Below the pieces are notes generated by a model. That model searched no databases, had not been told where the DNA came from, and saw only the letters and a program-made list of their open reading frames with translations. Below are positions 6,582 to 13,962 of a DNA stretch of 47,124 nt, piece after piece. Both the position numbers and the translations under genes were made by a program. Source of the DNA: a virus. Position 1 is the stretch's first letter; every line of letters begins with the position of its first letter. The stretch spans positions 1 to 47,124 of the IMG/VR virus record IMGVR_UViG_3300009706_000013. One strand, written 5' to 3'.

Positions 6582-7405
6582 TCCCTGTCCTCATCACTAA
6601 GTCGGTTGTAGGTCCCTCTGACAATCCAGCCACAGCCGTTGCACAGGTCACAGTCGTTGGCACAGGACTCTGCACCGACACCATGTGGGCACTCGGTGTA
6701 GTACATGCCGTGAGTGATTTCTTCCTGAGCCTGCTTCATGGCACGCTCGAACTCTGACAGGTCGATGCACTCACCACCCGGCTTACCCGCCATTCCCCTG
6801 ACCTCAGCCATGACGCTGCCCAGGCTGAACACTACACGCCGCAGGTTCGCAACTGAACCCTGAGTTTCCAGAAGGTGTTCCGGCACTTTGTGACCAAGCT
6901 CATCCACCGCACCCTTGACCACCTTCTTCTTCGGCGGAGCCTTGAGATACTTCTTGACCACCTTGGTTACAGCAGAGGCCGTCACCTTCTTGCTACCACC
7001 AGGTGCATCGGGAGCGTTCTCGACAACCTCAGCCCACACCTTGTCCCGCTTGACGGCTGGGACCTTGAGCAGTTCACGCATCTGCCCCTCGTTTTGTGGC
7101 AGGAAGGACAACTGGCCCATGTTGAGCTTGGAGTATGCGTCAGACGCGGCCATCAACTGGTTCGCACGCCTATGCTCCATGCCCCACTGTTCCTTGAGGA
7201 AGACTCCCATCGACTTGCAGCCGCAAGACTCGTAGAGCTTCTTGGTGCTGATCTCTGTCAGTATCTCACCACACCTGATGAAACCTGACATGACCGACGC
7301 GGACACCGTACCGTACTCGTCCACGAGTGACTGGAGTTCCTCCCTCCTGATCTTGCGAATTACCATGTCGTTCTGTGCAATCGACCCCTCGTCTAGCTTC
7401 ATCAT
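6569..7405 (-). CDS. Putative DNA-binding protein with N-terminal helical domain and C-terminal zinc finger
   Basis: The ATG at 7405 overlaps the stop of the upstream gene (ATGA) and follows AAGGA. The N-terminal part (LTEISTKKLYESCGCKSMG, then KEQWGMEHRRANQLMAA) resembles the DUF3102/KfrA-like helical region seen in phage and plasmid proteins, where a WGM-R-A-Q-L pattern marks a helix-turn-helix. A long basic linker (KVVKKYLKAPPKKK) follows. The C-terminus has six cysteines and a histidine (CPHGVGAESCANDCDLCNGC), likely binding zinc. At 278 residues it sits between the Gp157-like protein and the helicase, so a role in phage DNA metabolism or control is likely. The exact function is unknown. 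Confidence 0.7.
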   Translation of the reverse strand: MMKLDEGSIAQNDMVIRKIRREELQSLVDEYGTVSASVMSGFIRCGEILTEISTKKLYESCGCKSMGVFLKEQWGMEHRRANQLMAASDAYSKLNMGQLSFLPQNEGQMRELLKVPAVKRDKVWAEVVENAPDAPGGSKKVTASAVTKVVKKYLKAPPKKKVVKGAVDELGHKVPEHLLETQGSVANLRRVVFSLGSVMAEVRGMAGKPGGECIDLSEFERAMKQAQEEITHGMYYTECPHGVGAESCANDCDLCNGCGWIVRGTYNRLSDEDRECLN

Positions 7406-7899
7406 CGTATCCTTAGATGTGTGGTCTGCCTGATCTCCGTGCCAGGAACATCGCGTTCCTCTTTGAGGGCGTCGAGAACCCTTCTCTTGTCCAGCACTGG
7501 CGCAGGCGTGTTGAAATATTCCTCAGGTATATCCTTGGGCGTAACAATCTCAACGCTTGGCGGACCCTTGGAAACCCTAGCGTCAAAGACGCCAGCCATC
7601 ATGTGTTCAATGCCAAGCCGAGTCATGTTGTCGTAGACGTAATCCTTCATCCAGTCAGCCTTGCGCTTGGCTGAGGCGGCCAGCTTCTTGAGACGGTCAG
7701 CCTCCTCCTTGCACCTGCGACTGTCTGCCATGTATTCAGCGTGAATCTTCAGACAGCCTTCGACCTTGATCTTGATGTCAGTCTGTATCGTCTCAAGGTG
7801 TACGGCAATCTCCTGCGGATCGTCGTCATCCTCCAGGTTGTCCAGCTTAGAAAGGATGTCCTCGAAAGCCTCCGCCAGCTCGTAGAGTTTAGACGCCAT
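7402..7899 (-). CDS. Gp157-like phage protein (Sipho_Gp157 family)
   Basis: The 165-residue protein follows the family pattern I remember: an N-terminal helical start (KLYELAEAFEDILSKLDN), an acidic helix, a long coiled coil rich in Lys/Arg/Glu (SRRCKEEADRLKKLAASA), then a beta-rich C-terminus with GPPSVEIV and IPEEYF. Members occur in phage recombination operons and have been linked to phage resistance in streptococcal phages, but no biochemical role is settled. The ATG at 7899 has an AAGGA site. It lies between the Rad52-like gene and the zinc-finger gene, in the same operon. Confidence 0.85.
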   Translation of the reverse strand: MASKLYELAEAFEDILSKLDNLEDDDDPQEIAVHLETIQTDIKIKVEGCLKIHAEYMADSRRCKEEADRLKKLAASAKRKADWMKDYVYDNMTRLGIEHMMAGVFDARVSKGPPSVEIVTPKDIPEEYFNTPAPVLDKRRVLDALKEERDVPGTEIRQTTHLRIR

Positions 7900-7916
7900 A
7901 GCCAGTCCTTGCCCCC

Positions 7917-8780
7917 TTATCCTGCTATGTATTCTGTTGCAGAGACCATCATCGTCGGGTAGTCAGCACCCGCTGAGTGGCGACGTATCAGCTCCACCAC
8001 CACGTCCTCTGCACAGTCACGACGTGCCTCGTCCACAGTGGAAACCGTTCCGTTGCTTGCCCAGAAGACTACCGAGTTAGCAGACTGTGAGTCCGTGCAA
8101 CCAATGTCATGCTGAAGGATGATCTCTAGCTGCTTGACCCACTCGTCTGGAGTGGCCAGAGGTTCTTCCTCCAAGGCAGACATGAACTCACCGACCTCAT
8201 CTTCCGCGTCTTCCACAACTGTCACAACTTCCGTTTCCGGTGTCGTAACCCCCGACACGTTTTGCCCAGAGGGCACGGCCCAAGCTGGCAAGGCTGGTGG
8301 ATGCCACCAGAACCAGACGTCCCCTGTCTGGGAGCCTGAGTTCTTACCCTTCGCCTTGAACCATCCATCCCCAGGCTTCTGCCCAGTACGGCACTCGGCA
8401 AAGTTGGTGTCAAGGCTGTATAGATACCTACCGACACCCCAGAGGACAGCCGCACGCTTCATGGAATCCGAAAGTCCGCCCTTCACTGACTCGAACTCAG
8501 TGTTCTCTGCGCCGTCCCACTTGGATATCCACTCACCCTCCACTCGGAGAGAGAGGCCACAGAGCACTCCGCCCTGTGGCCCCTTCCGAAAGCGGTTGTA
8601 CCAGTTCTCTGGCCCCACGACGGAATCCAGTCTGGTTTGGATAGCCCTGTTGGTGATGTATGCCAGGCACATTGCCCATGGCACACCATCCTTAGCACCA
8701 CTCTTGCCAACACGCCACCCAATGTCCTGCTCCGGGAACGGCTCCCTGAGCAACTCAAACACATCAACCGCTTCAGTCAT
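7917..8780 (-). CDS. Rad52/Rad22-type single-strand annealing protein
   Basis: The 287-residue protein has the hallmark Rad52 N-terminal region: DIGWRVGKSG, AYITNRAIQTRLDSVVGPENW (residues 40-60), and WDGAENTEF then KGGLSDSMKRA and WGVGRYLY (88-121). Such phage proteins coat single-stranded DNA and anneal complementary strands during recombination and replication. The C-terminal 130 residues are acidic and variable, as often seen, and may bind partner proteins. A GAGGTAG site precedes the ATG. The gene starts 2 bases after the csrA stop and is followed by Gp157-like, zinc-finger and helicase genes. Confidence 0.92.
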   Translation of the reverse strand: MTEAVDVFELLREPFPEQDIGWRVGKSGAKDGVPWAMCLAYITNRAIQTRLDSVVGPENWYNRFRKGPQGGVLCGLSLRVEGEWISKWDGAENTEFESVKGGLSDSMKRAAVLWGVGRYLYSLDTNFAECRTGQKPGDGWFKAKGKNSGSQTGDVWFWWHPPALPAWAVPSGQNVSGVTTPETEVVTVVEDAEDEVGEFMSALEEEPLATPDEWVKQLEIILQHDIGCTDSQSANSVVFWASNGTVSTVDEARRDCAEDVVVELIRRHSAGADYPTMMVSATEYIAG

Positions 8781-8782
8781 CG

Positions 8783-8974
8783 CTACCTCGCTTGTTGCTC
8801 ACCATGTTGCATTTTGGCAGCGACCTCTCCTCGCAGGATTGAAACATCCTCAGGGAAGTCGAACCCCAGCTTGGCCTTGCCGTCGAAGGTCCGTATCAGG
8901 ATCACCGTGGATACCCGACCCTGCTCATCGGTCAGGTTCACACGACCCTCCTCACGCACCGTCAGAACTAGCAT
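8783..8974 (-). CDS. csrA: CsrA/RsmA-like translational regulator encoded by the phage
   Basis: The 63-residue protein begins MLVLTVREEG and contains GKAKLGFDFPEDVSILRGEV, which aligns well with bacterial CsrA (about 61 residues). R48 matches the RNA-binding R44 of E. coli CsrA and R7 is kept, but R6 is replaced by valine and the first loop is a few residues longer. CsrA dimers bind GGA motifs in mRNA leaders and repress or stabilise the message. A perfect AAGGAGGG site precedes the ATG. The start lies inside the end of the upstream gene (23-base overlap), and Rad52 follows after 2 bases. It may reprogram host metabolism or time phage translation. Confidence 0.87.
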   Translation of the reverse strand: MLVLTVREEGRVNLTDEQGRVSTVILIRTFDGKAKLGFDFPEDVSILRGEVAAKMQHGEQQAR

Positions 8975-9257
8975 GGCTGCCCTCCTTGAGTCCGTTACTG
9001 CTAGAGAACTTGACCACCCGACGCATCAGTGCATGCGCTGTACGCATGTCACCACCGAGACGGCCGTAGGTTTCGAGTGCTGCCTGTGCAGCCTCGGTAC
9101 CGCCCATCATGTGGACATACTCACTCGTCTTGGCAAGCCTGTTGAGTACCACGTTTACGTCAATCGTAGACTCCGCCTTGCCCTTCGCCCGCTTCTTACG
9201 CCACGCCGCCCTCAATTTTCGAGAGTGGGCTTTTCTGCGTTCTTCAGTCCATGCCAT
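8952..9257 (-). CDS. Basic hypothetical protein, 101 residues, possibly DNA binding
   Basis: The N-terminal 27 residues are strongly basic (AWTEERRKAHSRKLRAAWRK), resembling the DNA-binding tails or NUMOD/AT-hook-like motifs of phage proteins. The rest is helical (LNRLAKTSEYVHMMGG). It is the first gene after a strong predicted promoter at 9323-9351 and has a GAGG about 11 bases before its ATG. It overlaps csrA by 23 bases. A role in early regulation is inference. Confidence 0.65.
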   Translation of the reverse strand: MAWTEERRKAHSRKLRAAWRKKRAKGKAESTIDVNVVLNRLAKTSEYVHMMGGTEAAQAALETYGRLGGDMRTAHALMRRVVKFSSSNGLKEGSHASSDGA

Positions 9258-9322
9258 GTCGTGTGCCTCAAAAAAAGTGGCACGAGGCTCAGGCCCCGCG
9301 AAATTTCCATGCCCGCAATTTA

Positions 9323-9351
9323 TTTATAGCCGCGCCAATTCGAGTCGTCAA
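9323..9351 (-). promoter_or_regulatory. Predicted strong promoter for the csrA/rad52/helicase operon
   Basis: On the minus strand TTGACG (9351-9346) is followed after 17 bases by TATAAA (9328-9323); each box matches 5 of 6 consensus positions. Transcription would start near 9316, about 59 bases before the 101-residue gene. The leader contains a small hairpin and a run of seven T around 9270, which might attenuate. The promoter lies between the repressor gene and the early operon. Confidence 0.62.
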
Positions 9352-9363
9352 GACCGACGGTCT
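9351..9363. promoter_or_regulatory. Candidate repressor operator, 13-base palindrome
   Basis: AGACCG and CGGTCT form a perfect inverted repeat around one central base, touching the -35 box of the promoter at 9323-9351. The site lies just downstream of the XRE gene, whose product is the obvious candidate to bind it. I found no second exact copy near the other promoters, so the assignment is inference. Confidence 0.45.
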
Positions 9364-9392
9364 AAAACATTTCCGAAATTGAAAAATAAAAT

Positions 9393-9611
9393 TCAATCCA
9401 GAAGATCGGCGGGACGTATCTCGACGGCTGTCGCAATTCTCTGCAACGCCGGGATTGAGGGCCAACGCTCTCCACGTTCGTACTTGTACCAGGAGTCGCC
9501 GTGGAGGTCGGCCTTGTATGCGGCTTCAACAACACTCAGTCCGATTCGCACCCTGTGCGAGCGGAGCCTTTTGCCAAACCGTTTTTGGCTATTAGTGTGT
9601 TCTCTTGTCAT
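9393..9611 (-). CDS. XRE/Cro-CI family helix-turn-helix repressor
   Basis: I chose the ATG at 9611 (72 residues). An ATG at 9647 would add 12 residues but coincides with a -35 box. The fold is a standard XRE domain: FGKRLRSHRVRIGLSVVEAA, then a recognition helix region ending in WYKYERGERWPS and IPALQRIATA. No ribosome binding site precedes 9611, and the predicted transcription start falls on the ATG, so the mRNA may be leaderless as for lambda cI from PRM. There is no C-terminal oligomerisation or cleavage domain. It probably controls the adjacent early promoter. Confidence 0.82.
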   Translation of the reverse strand: MTREHTNSQKRFGKRLRSHRVRIGLSVVEAAYKADLHGDSWYKYERGERWPSIPALQRIATAVEIRPADLLD

Positions 9612-9618
9612 TAGACGT

Positions 9619-9647
9619 GTTGTATAATGTCGTAGGCGAAAAGTCAA
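9619..9647 (-). promoter_or_regulatory. Predicted promoter of the XRE repressor gene
   Basis: On the minus strand TTGACT (9647-9642, 5 of 6) and TACAAC (9624-9619, 4 of 6) are separated by 17 bases. Transcription would start at about 9611, which is the first base of the repressor ATG. The same TACAAC box with a 17-base spacer is seen in the predicted capsid promoter at 46312-46340. Confidence 0.45.
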
Positions 9648-9658
9648 CTACCCAAACG

Positions 9659-9721
9659 ACACAACCCCGGCTGGCTAGACCAGGGTTGTGTCCATCGTGG
9701 GGCACACAACTCACACGATGG
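9659..9721. terminator. Two tandem hairpins at the end of the virion operon
   Basis: Perfect stems lie back to back: ACACAACCC/GGGTTGTGT (9659-9667 and 9683-9691, 9 base pairs) and CCATCGTG/CACGATGG (9692-9699 and 9714-9721, 8 base pairs). They fill the space between the last virion gene (stop at 9745) and the repressor promoter, where a minus-strand terminator is needed. The bases after the last stem on the minus strand contain only three T in a row, so an intrinsic terminator is imperfect. Rho-dependent ending or RNA 3'-end protection are alternatives. Confidence 0.5.
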
Positions 9722-9744
9722 CATGGTTCGCCGGACACTGCGCC

Positions 9745-9879
9745 CTAGTAGCCGCTGGACTTCTTCTTGCCGCTCTTTTTGCCCATCTCGGCCTTGCCCT
9801 TGACGTTCTTGACGTACTTGCCGAACTTCGGCTTGGATGCACTGGATTCGGAGTAACCGCCACTCTTTTTCTTGGCCAT
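9745..9879 (-). CDS. 44-residue lysine-rich protein
   Basis: A GAGGTG site lies 7 bases before the ATG at 9879. The reading frame encodes 44 residues, of which about a third are Lys (MAKKKSGGYSESSASKPKF, KYVKNVKGKAEMGKKSGKKK), ending SSGY before TAG. It follows the 1353-residue virion protein by 15 bases and is the last gene of the virion operon. The composition suggests DNA binding or condensation, perhaps a packaged protein. It matches no family I can name. Confidence 0.7.
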   Translation of the reverse strand: MAKKKSGGYSESSASKPKFGKYVKNVKGKAEMGKKSGKKKSSGY

Positions 9880-9894
9880 GTCATCACCTCATTC

Positions 9895-12800
9895 TTAGTA
9901 TTGTGCTCTGCGAGCCTCCTCGGCCCGCTCCCTGGCTCGCTTGGCAAGCATACGCTTCAGGTTCATGAGACGCTCCGCGTGCTCCCTCTCACCCGGGGCC
10001 ATTGTAGCAATCACTTCCTCTGGCAGGTAGACGTTCCTGAATGTTTTGCCGCCCGGTATCTCTAGGATGGATTCCTCAGCAGCCTCTCGAAGCAAAGCCT
10101 CCTGCGTCCTGGGAGGAATATCGCTCACCCGGAAGCCTGTGCCCAGGTTCGCAGCCGTGCCAAGCACACCCTTCCGTGGGTCGGTCAGCGTTCTTGCTGT
10201 CGTCAGGAACCTGGAGAAGGGACTGTTGAGCATCAGGTGCTCGAAGGTCTGGCTGCCCAGAGGCTCAACCCTCCCAGTACTCTCGCCCGTCATCAGGTCA
10301 CTGATGTTAGACAACGTCCTGCCCATGGTCGGGTCGAGGTCAGTCAGAGGACGTCCTCCCATCGGACCCTTCTGGAAGAACGTCTGTCCCGAGAGTGCCT
10401 CAAGCGGGAACTTGAGCATGGGATTAAGACGTGATGCCATCTCCATCAAGGGGTCCGTGAGGACATCTCCGCCCGTGGTAGGCATGAAGGTGAACGGGTC
10501 CATGGACATCAGGTCCAGGGTTGTCAGGTACCTGGGATCACCTTCCGGTCCCTGCATCATTTCCGGCAGCTCAACAGCCATGGTCTGTTGTAGGTGCTCT
10601 GGGAGAGGACGTGTCTGGTCACCCTTCAGACTCCGGGTGCCACGCATCACCTTCGCCAGCCGTCCGCCGGGTCGTTCCGCCAGCTCCTTGATTACGAAGG
10701 GCATCTGCCTGCTGGAGAACTTGTAGAAGGGGAACAGCCTCTGTGCCGCATTCCTCTCGAACGACGTGTACGCCTTGGACGAGTAGTCCACCTGCGCTGC
10801 ATTGATCCGCTTCATGGCTGCCGCCGGGTCAATGCCACGCCGCAACGACTCGATGAACGGGGTCAGTCGGTTCAGATCCTCAACGTACTGGCCCAGCATT
10901 TCACCAGCAGCCGATGGACCGTACCCGGACACAGCCCTGCCGCTGACACCACGCTGCTCCGTCAGCATGGACCTGACATTCAGGGGACTACTGGCTTCCG
11001 GAACCCTGTTGCCGCGACCGAACCACGTCGCGATAGTTTCGGAAATCGTCGCAGGAGTGTCCCTGAGAGCCGACTCCGGTCCACCAACGCCACCGACGTA
11101 TCTGCCGCCAACCCCTTCCGTCAACAACTCGCCAGTCACATCGTCTACGTTCGAGACAGCACCAGCCCGCTCGAACACCTCGCCCATCTGACGCTTGGGA
11201 GACTGGATGTAATACATCTCGCGGACCAGGTCTGTGGCCACCTCGTCGTTCAAGGCTCTGGTTTCCACTCCCCTCACAACCCTGTCCGCGTGCATCCTCC
11301 GCACAGCGGGAAGATTGGATGCGCCATCCATCACCCCGCCCTTGGCAACGCTCCTCGCCGTTAGTAATGCTGGCCCCATACGGTCCATGTCCACCAGGCC
11401 AGCCACCCAGTTTCTGATCTGTCCGGAGACGCCGTTGCGTGTATGGAACGCCAGCCACGGTGCGGTCAGCATCCCCTTTATCATATTGGTAGCACTATCA
11501 AACTGCTTGGCAATCTCGCTAACGACCTCGGGACTCCTGAACGACTGGTGGAACCGGGTGAGATCGTCCGCCATGCCTGCGGGGATGTGCATCCCTGCTA
11601 TTTCCCCGATGACCGTCTTCATTTCCTCCGGGTCATCGACGTGCCTGCCCATCAGCTTGGCTATCTTCTGGTAAACCTCAGCACCTTCCCCTGTCTCTGA
11701 GACGAACCGGGTAGACTTCAGATTCAGACCAGCAACCAGCTCGCTAACCGTCTTGCTCCCCTCGCTTCTTACCGGGGTAGCCTTGGCGGCGAGGGTCCTG
11801 ACGGCTGCCTTGGTGCTCTCGATGTAGTCGTTGAACGTACTGACACGCCGGGTCAGGGCGCTGACCGGGTCAACATAGATGCCAGCCTGTATCGCGTCCG
11901 GGTCCATCCCCTTCAGCCATTTCGCCAGCGCCTCCCACCTGTTTGCCTGGGTGGCCCCAGTCGCTACGTCAACGATCTTCTGTCCCGTCGCCGGATCAGT
12001 CAGGTATGTGAGGGACTTAGTGTCCTCAAACATCTCGTCAGCCAGATGGCCCCAGCGATCACCCAGATGCTGTGCCGCGCCCTTCATGTTGCCAGTCTCA
12101 AGGAGATGGGACAGGCGTGGGTCCTGCGTCATCTCCCTGACTGCACCTGTGCCAGACTCGGTGAACCCTCGCGTGGATGCCTCTCTCCCTGCTAAGTGTG
12201 GGTCCGTCGCATACAGGGGGCCACGACTGCCAGCAGACTCAGCGCCTTCCCGAGCAGCCAGCCTGGCAAAGTAGTTTTCAGGAGGCACGAACTCGTCAGG
12301 TATCTCCTTCAAGGCTCGCTTGGCATCCTCAATGGCCTGCCACTTGATCAACCCCTCCTCGTCAAAAGGCAACAACCCTTCTCTCGTCCCGGCGTGATCC
12401 CGAATCACTCCCGGCAGTTCCATGGCTTCTGCCAGAGCCTTCTCGGCCTCTGTTCTACGCGCTGCATGGAGGGCGTATTCAGGACCGTACAGCTCCATGA
12501 AGTTAGCGCCCCACTCGTCCGCCTCACCCTTCATTGAGCCGAGAGTTCTGCGGACGCTTTCCACCATGTGGAAAGTTTCATCGCTGACGCCTTTCGTCCG
12601 CAGCAAATCACTGGGCATTTCCATCAGCTTGTATGTCGCTGTGACCACGTCCGGGTGCGACATCAACGCCTTGTCGGTGTCCCTCTTGAGAGTTTTCAGG
12701 GCGTCCTTGCCATAGCCCTTGGTCACCAACTTGCCAGTATCAGGGTCGGTGTACCTGACCCATGCCTGGCCAGTGTCCTCGATCTTCAGGACCTTGGCGT

Positions 12801-13956
12801 TGACGGGAAGGTCGATGCCTGACACCCAGTCACCCTCGATGGGCAAGCCCTCATCCAGCCCTGCCCTGACCTCATGGAGAGGACGTTCAAAATTATGAAC
12901 CCGCTCAAGGTCTTCCAGGTTCCTGCCAAGCACCGTCTCCATCTCACTACCGGCTTCCCTGCCGAGCGCCTCTGCCTGGATCTTCTTGTCATACAGTGCC
13001 TGAGCGGTTTTCTGTCCGGCTTCCGTTGTCGTGTCCATCACGCTGGGCCTGAACAGTCTGCTCACAGCCCGGCCACCAGCCGTCTTGTATTTCAGGTGAT
13101 GGCCGACCGCATCCAACGCCGCGTCAGCCCTCTTCCCTGTAAACGGTATGGTTGGAGCACCCATGTGCAGGCCGGGTAGACCGGGAGCCTTCCACCGGGC
13201 GAAGCTGCCTACTGGCTCGAACAGGATGTCGTCAAGTTTCTGCCCTACGTCGGTGGCGGCTTCCGAGAACAGATGACGCTGCCCAATCGCGACGTCCGCC
13301 TGTCTCGCCACGTCCGAACCGGCGTCCATCATCTCGTCGGAATACTTGATCATGTCAAAAGGAGTCACCTCGCTGCGTGCCTGGCTGGCACCGACACGGG
13401 TGACGTCATCAAATGCTTCCGAGACAGTCTTGCCACCTTTCTCAGCAGCATCTCTCGCTGTCCACGCTGCTGCCTCCATAGCCGCCTCATCCATTCCGGC
13501 CAATGATTTCCTGGTGGCGACCTTTGCCAGATCGTCCCACTTGCCCATGTGCTTCACCACCTTGCCCGCCTTGGTGGCTGCTGATGCACCAAGGGTCAGG
13601 TAGGTTAGCGGGTCAAGCAGAACCTCGGCTGCGAAGCCAGTCAGCCCCGGCGTCCATCCGGATTCGTCCCTGCCAAATCCGACCAGCTCCTGGCCGCGTG
13701 TCCTGCCCTCCTGGCTGGTCCAGTTCCACGGCAGTAGCTGGTCAAAGGGGTTCTCAGCATGAAGGACGTCACGAACCATGGACCCCGGAATGTCCAGTAT
13801 GTTCGCTGCACCTGTCAGCCCACTGATGCCACGCTGCACCAGTGACCTGTTGACCTCCTCCTCCTCTTGGGGAGTGAGATCACGGTTCAGGTGTCTGGCA
13901 CTTCGTCCACCAAGAGGAGCCAGACTGGCGAGCGGGGGCAGTCTTGGAAGCGGCAT
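9895..13956 (-). CDS. Giant internal virion/ejection-like protein, 1353 residues
   Basis: The largest gene of the window. After a charged N-terminus, residues 53-132 (ILDIPGSMVRDVLHAENPF, later EVLLDPLTYLTLGASAATKAG) are clearly related to residues 18-98 of the 657-residue protein at 29154. A long helical middle follows. Around two thirds of the way comes a stretch with RNWVAGLVDM, then VDYSSKAYTSFERNA and LFPFYKFSSRQMPF. I know such stretches from LPD-type domains of large phage internal-virion proteins. No lysozyme motif is visible. Such proteins are usually packed in the capsid and ejected with the DNA. A GGAG lies 11 bases before the ATG. Confidence 0.75.
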   Translation of the reverse strand: MPLPRLPPLASLAPLGGRSARHLNRDLTPQEEEEVNRSLVQRGISGLTGAANILDIPGSMVRDVLHAENPFDQLLPWNWTSQEGRTRGQELVGFGRDESGWTPGLTGFAAEVLLDPLTYLTLGASAATKAGKVVKHMGKWDDLAKVATRKSLAGMDEAAMEAAAWTARDAAEKGGKTVSEAFDDVTRVGASQARSEVTPFDMIKYSDEMMDAGSDVARQADVAIGQRHLFSEAATDVGQKLDDILFEPVGSFARWKAPGLPGLHMGAPTIPFTGKRADAALDAVGHHLKYKTAGGRAVSRLFRPSVMDTTTEAGQKTAQALYDKKIQAEALGREAGSEMETVLGRNLEDLERVHNFERPLHEVRAGLDEGLPIEGDWVSGIDLPVNAKVLKIEDTGQAWVRYTDPDTGKLVTKGYGKDALKTLKRDTDKALMSHPDVVTATYKLMEMPSDLLRTKGVSDETFHMVESVRRTLGSMKGEADEWGANFMELYGPEYALHAARRTEAEKALAEAMELPGVIRDHAGTREGLLPFDEEGLIKWQAIEDAKRALKEIPDEFVPPENYFARLAAREGAESAGSRGPLYATDPHLAGREASTRGFTESGTGAVREMTQDPRLSHLLETGNMKGAAQHLGDRWGHLADEMFEDTKSLTYLTDPATGQKIVDVATGATQANRWEALAKWLKGMDPDAIQAGIYVDPVSALTRRVSTFNDYIESTKAAVRTLAAKATPVRSEGSKTVSELVAGLNLKSTRFVSETGEGAEVYQKIAKLMGRHVDDPEEMKTVIGEIAGMHIPAGMADDLTRFHQSFRSPEVVSEIAKQFDSATNMIKGMLTAPWLAFHTRNGVSGQIRNWVAGLVDMDRMGPALLTARSVAKGGVMDGASNLPAVRRMHADRVVRGVETRALNDEVATDLVREMYYIQSPKRQMGEVFERAGAVSNVDDVTGELLTEGVGGRYVGGVGGPESALRDTPATISETIATWFGRGNRVPEASSPLNVRSMLTEQRGVSGRAVSGYGPSAAGEMLGQYVEDLNRLTPFIESLRRGIDPAAAMKRINAAQVDYSSKAYTSFERNAAQRLFPFYKFSSRQMPFVIKELAERPGGRLAKVMRGTRSLKGDQTRPLPEHLQQTMAVELPEMMQGPEGDPRYLTTLDLMSMDPFTFMPTTGGDVLTDPLMEMASRLNPMLKFPLEALSGQTFFQKGPMGGRPLTDLDPTMGRTLSNISDLMTGESTGRVEPLGSQTFEHLMLNSPFSRFLTTARTLTDPRKGVLGTAANLGTGFRVSDIPPRTQEALLREAAEESILEIPGGKTFRNVYLPEEVIATMAPGEREHAERLMNLKRMLAKRARERAEEARRAQY

Positions 13957-13962
13957 GACTGA

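Noticed and set aside
8119-9069. A 316-codon plus-strand ORF antisense to the Rad52 and csrA genes
   Set aside because: It lies over well-recognised minus-strand genes, has Ser/Pro/Arg-rich shadow composition and no ribosome binding site.
9624-9629. A perfect TATAAT on the plus strand near the repressor start
   Set aside because: No -35 box lies at a suitable distance and no plus-strand gene follows; it is the reverse of the minus-strand promoter region.
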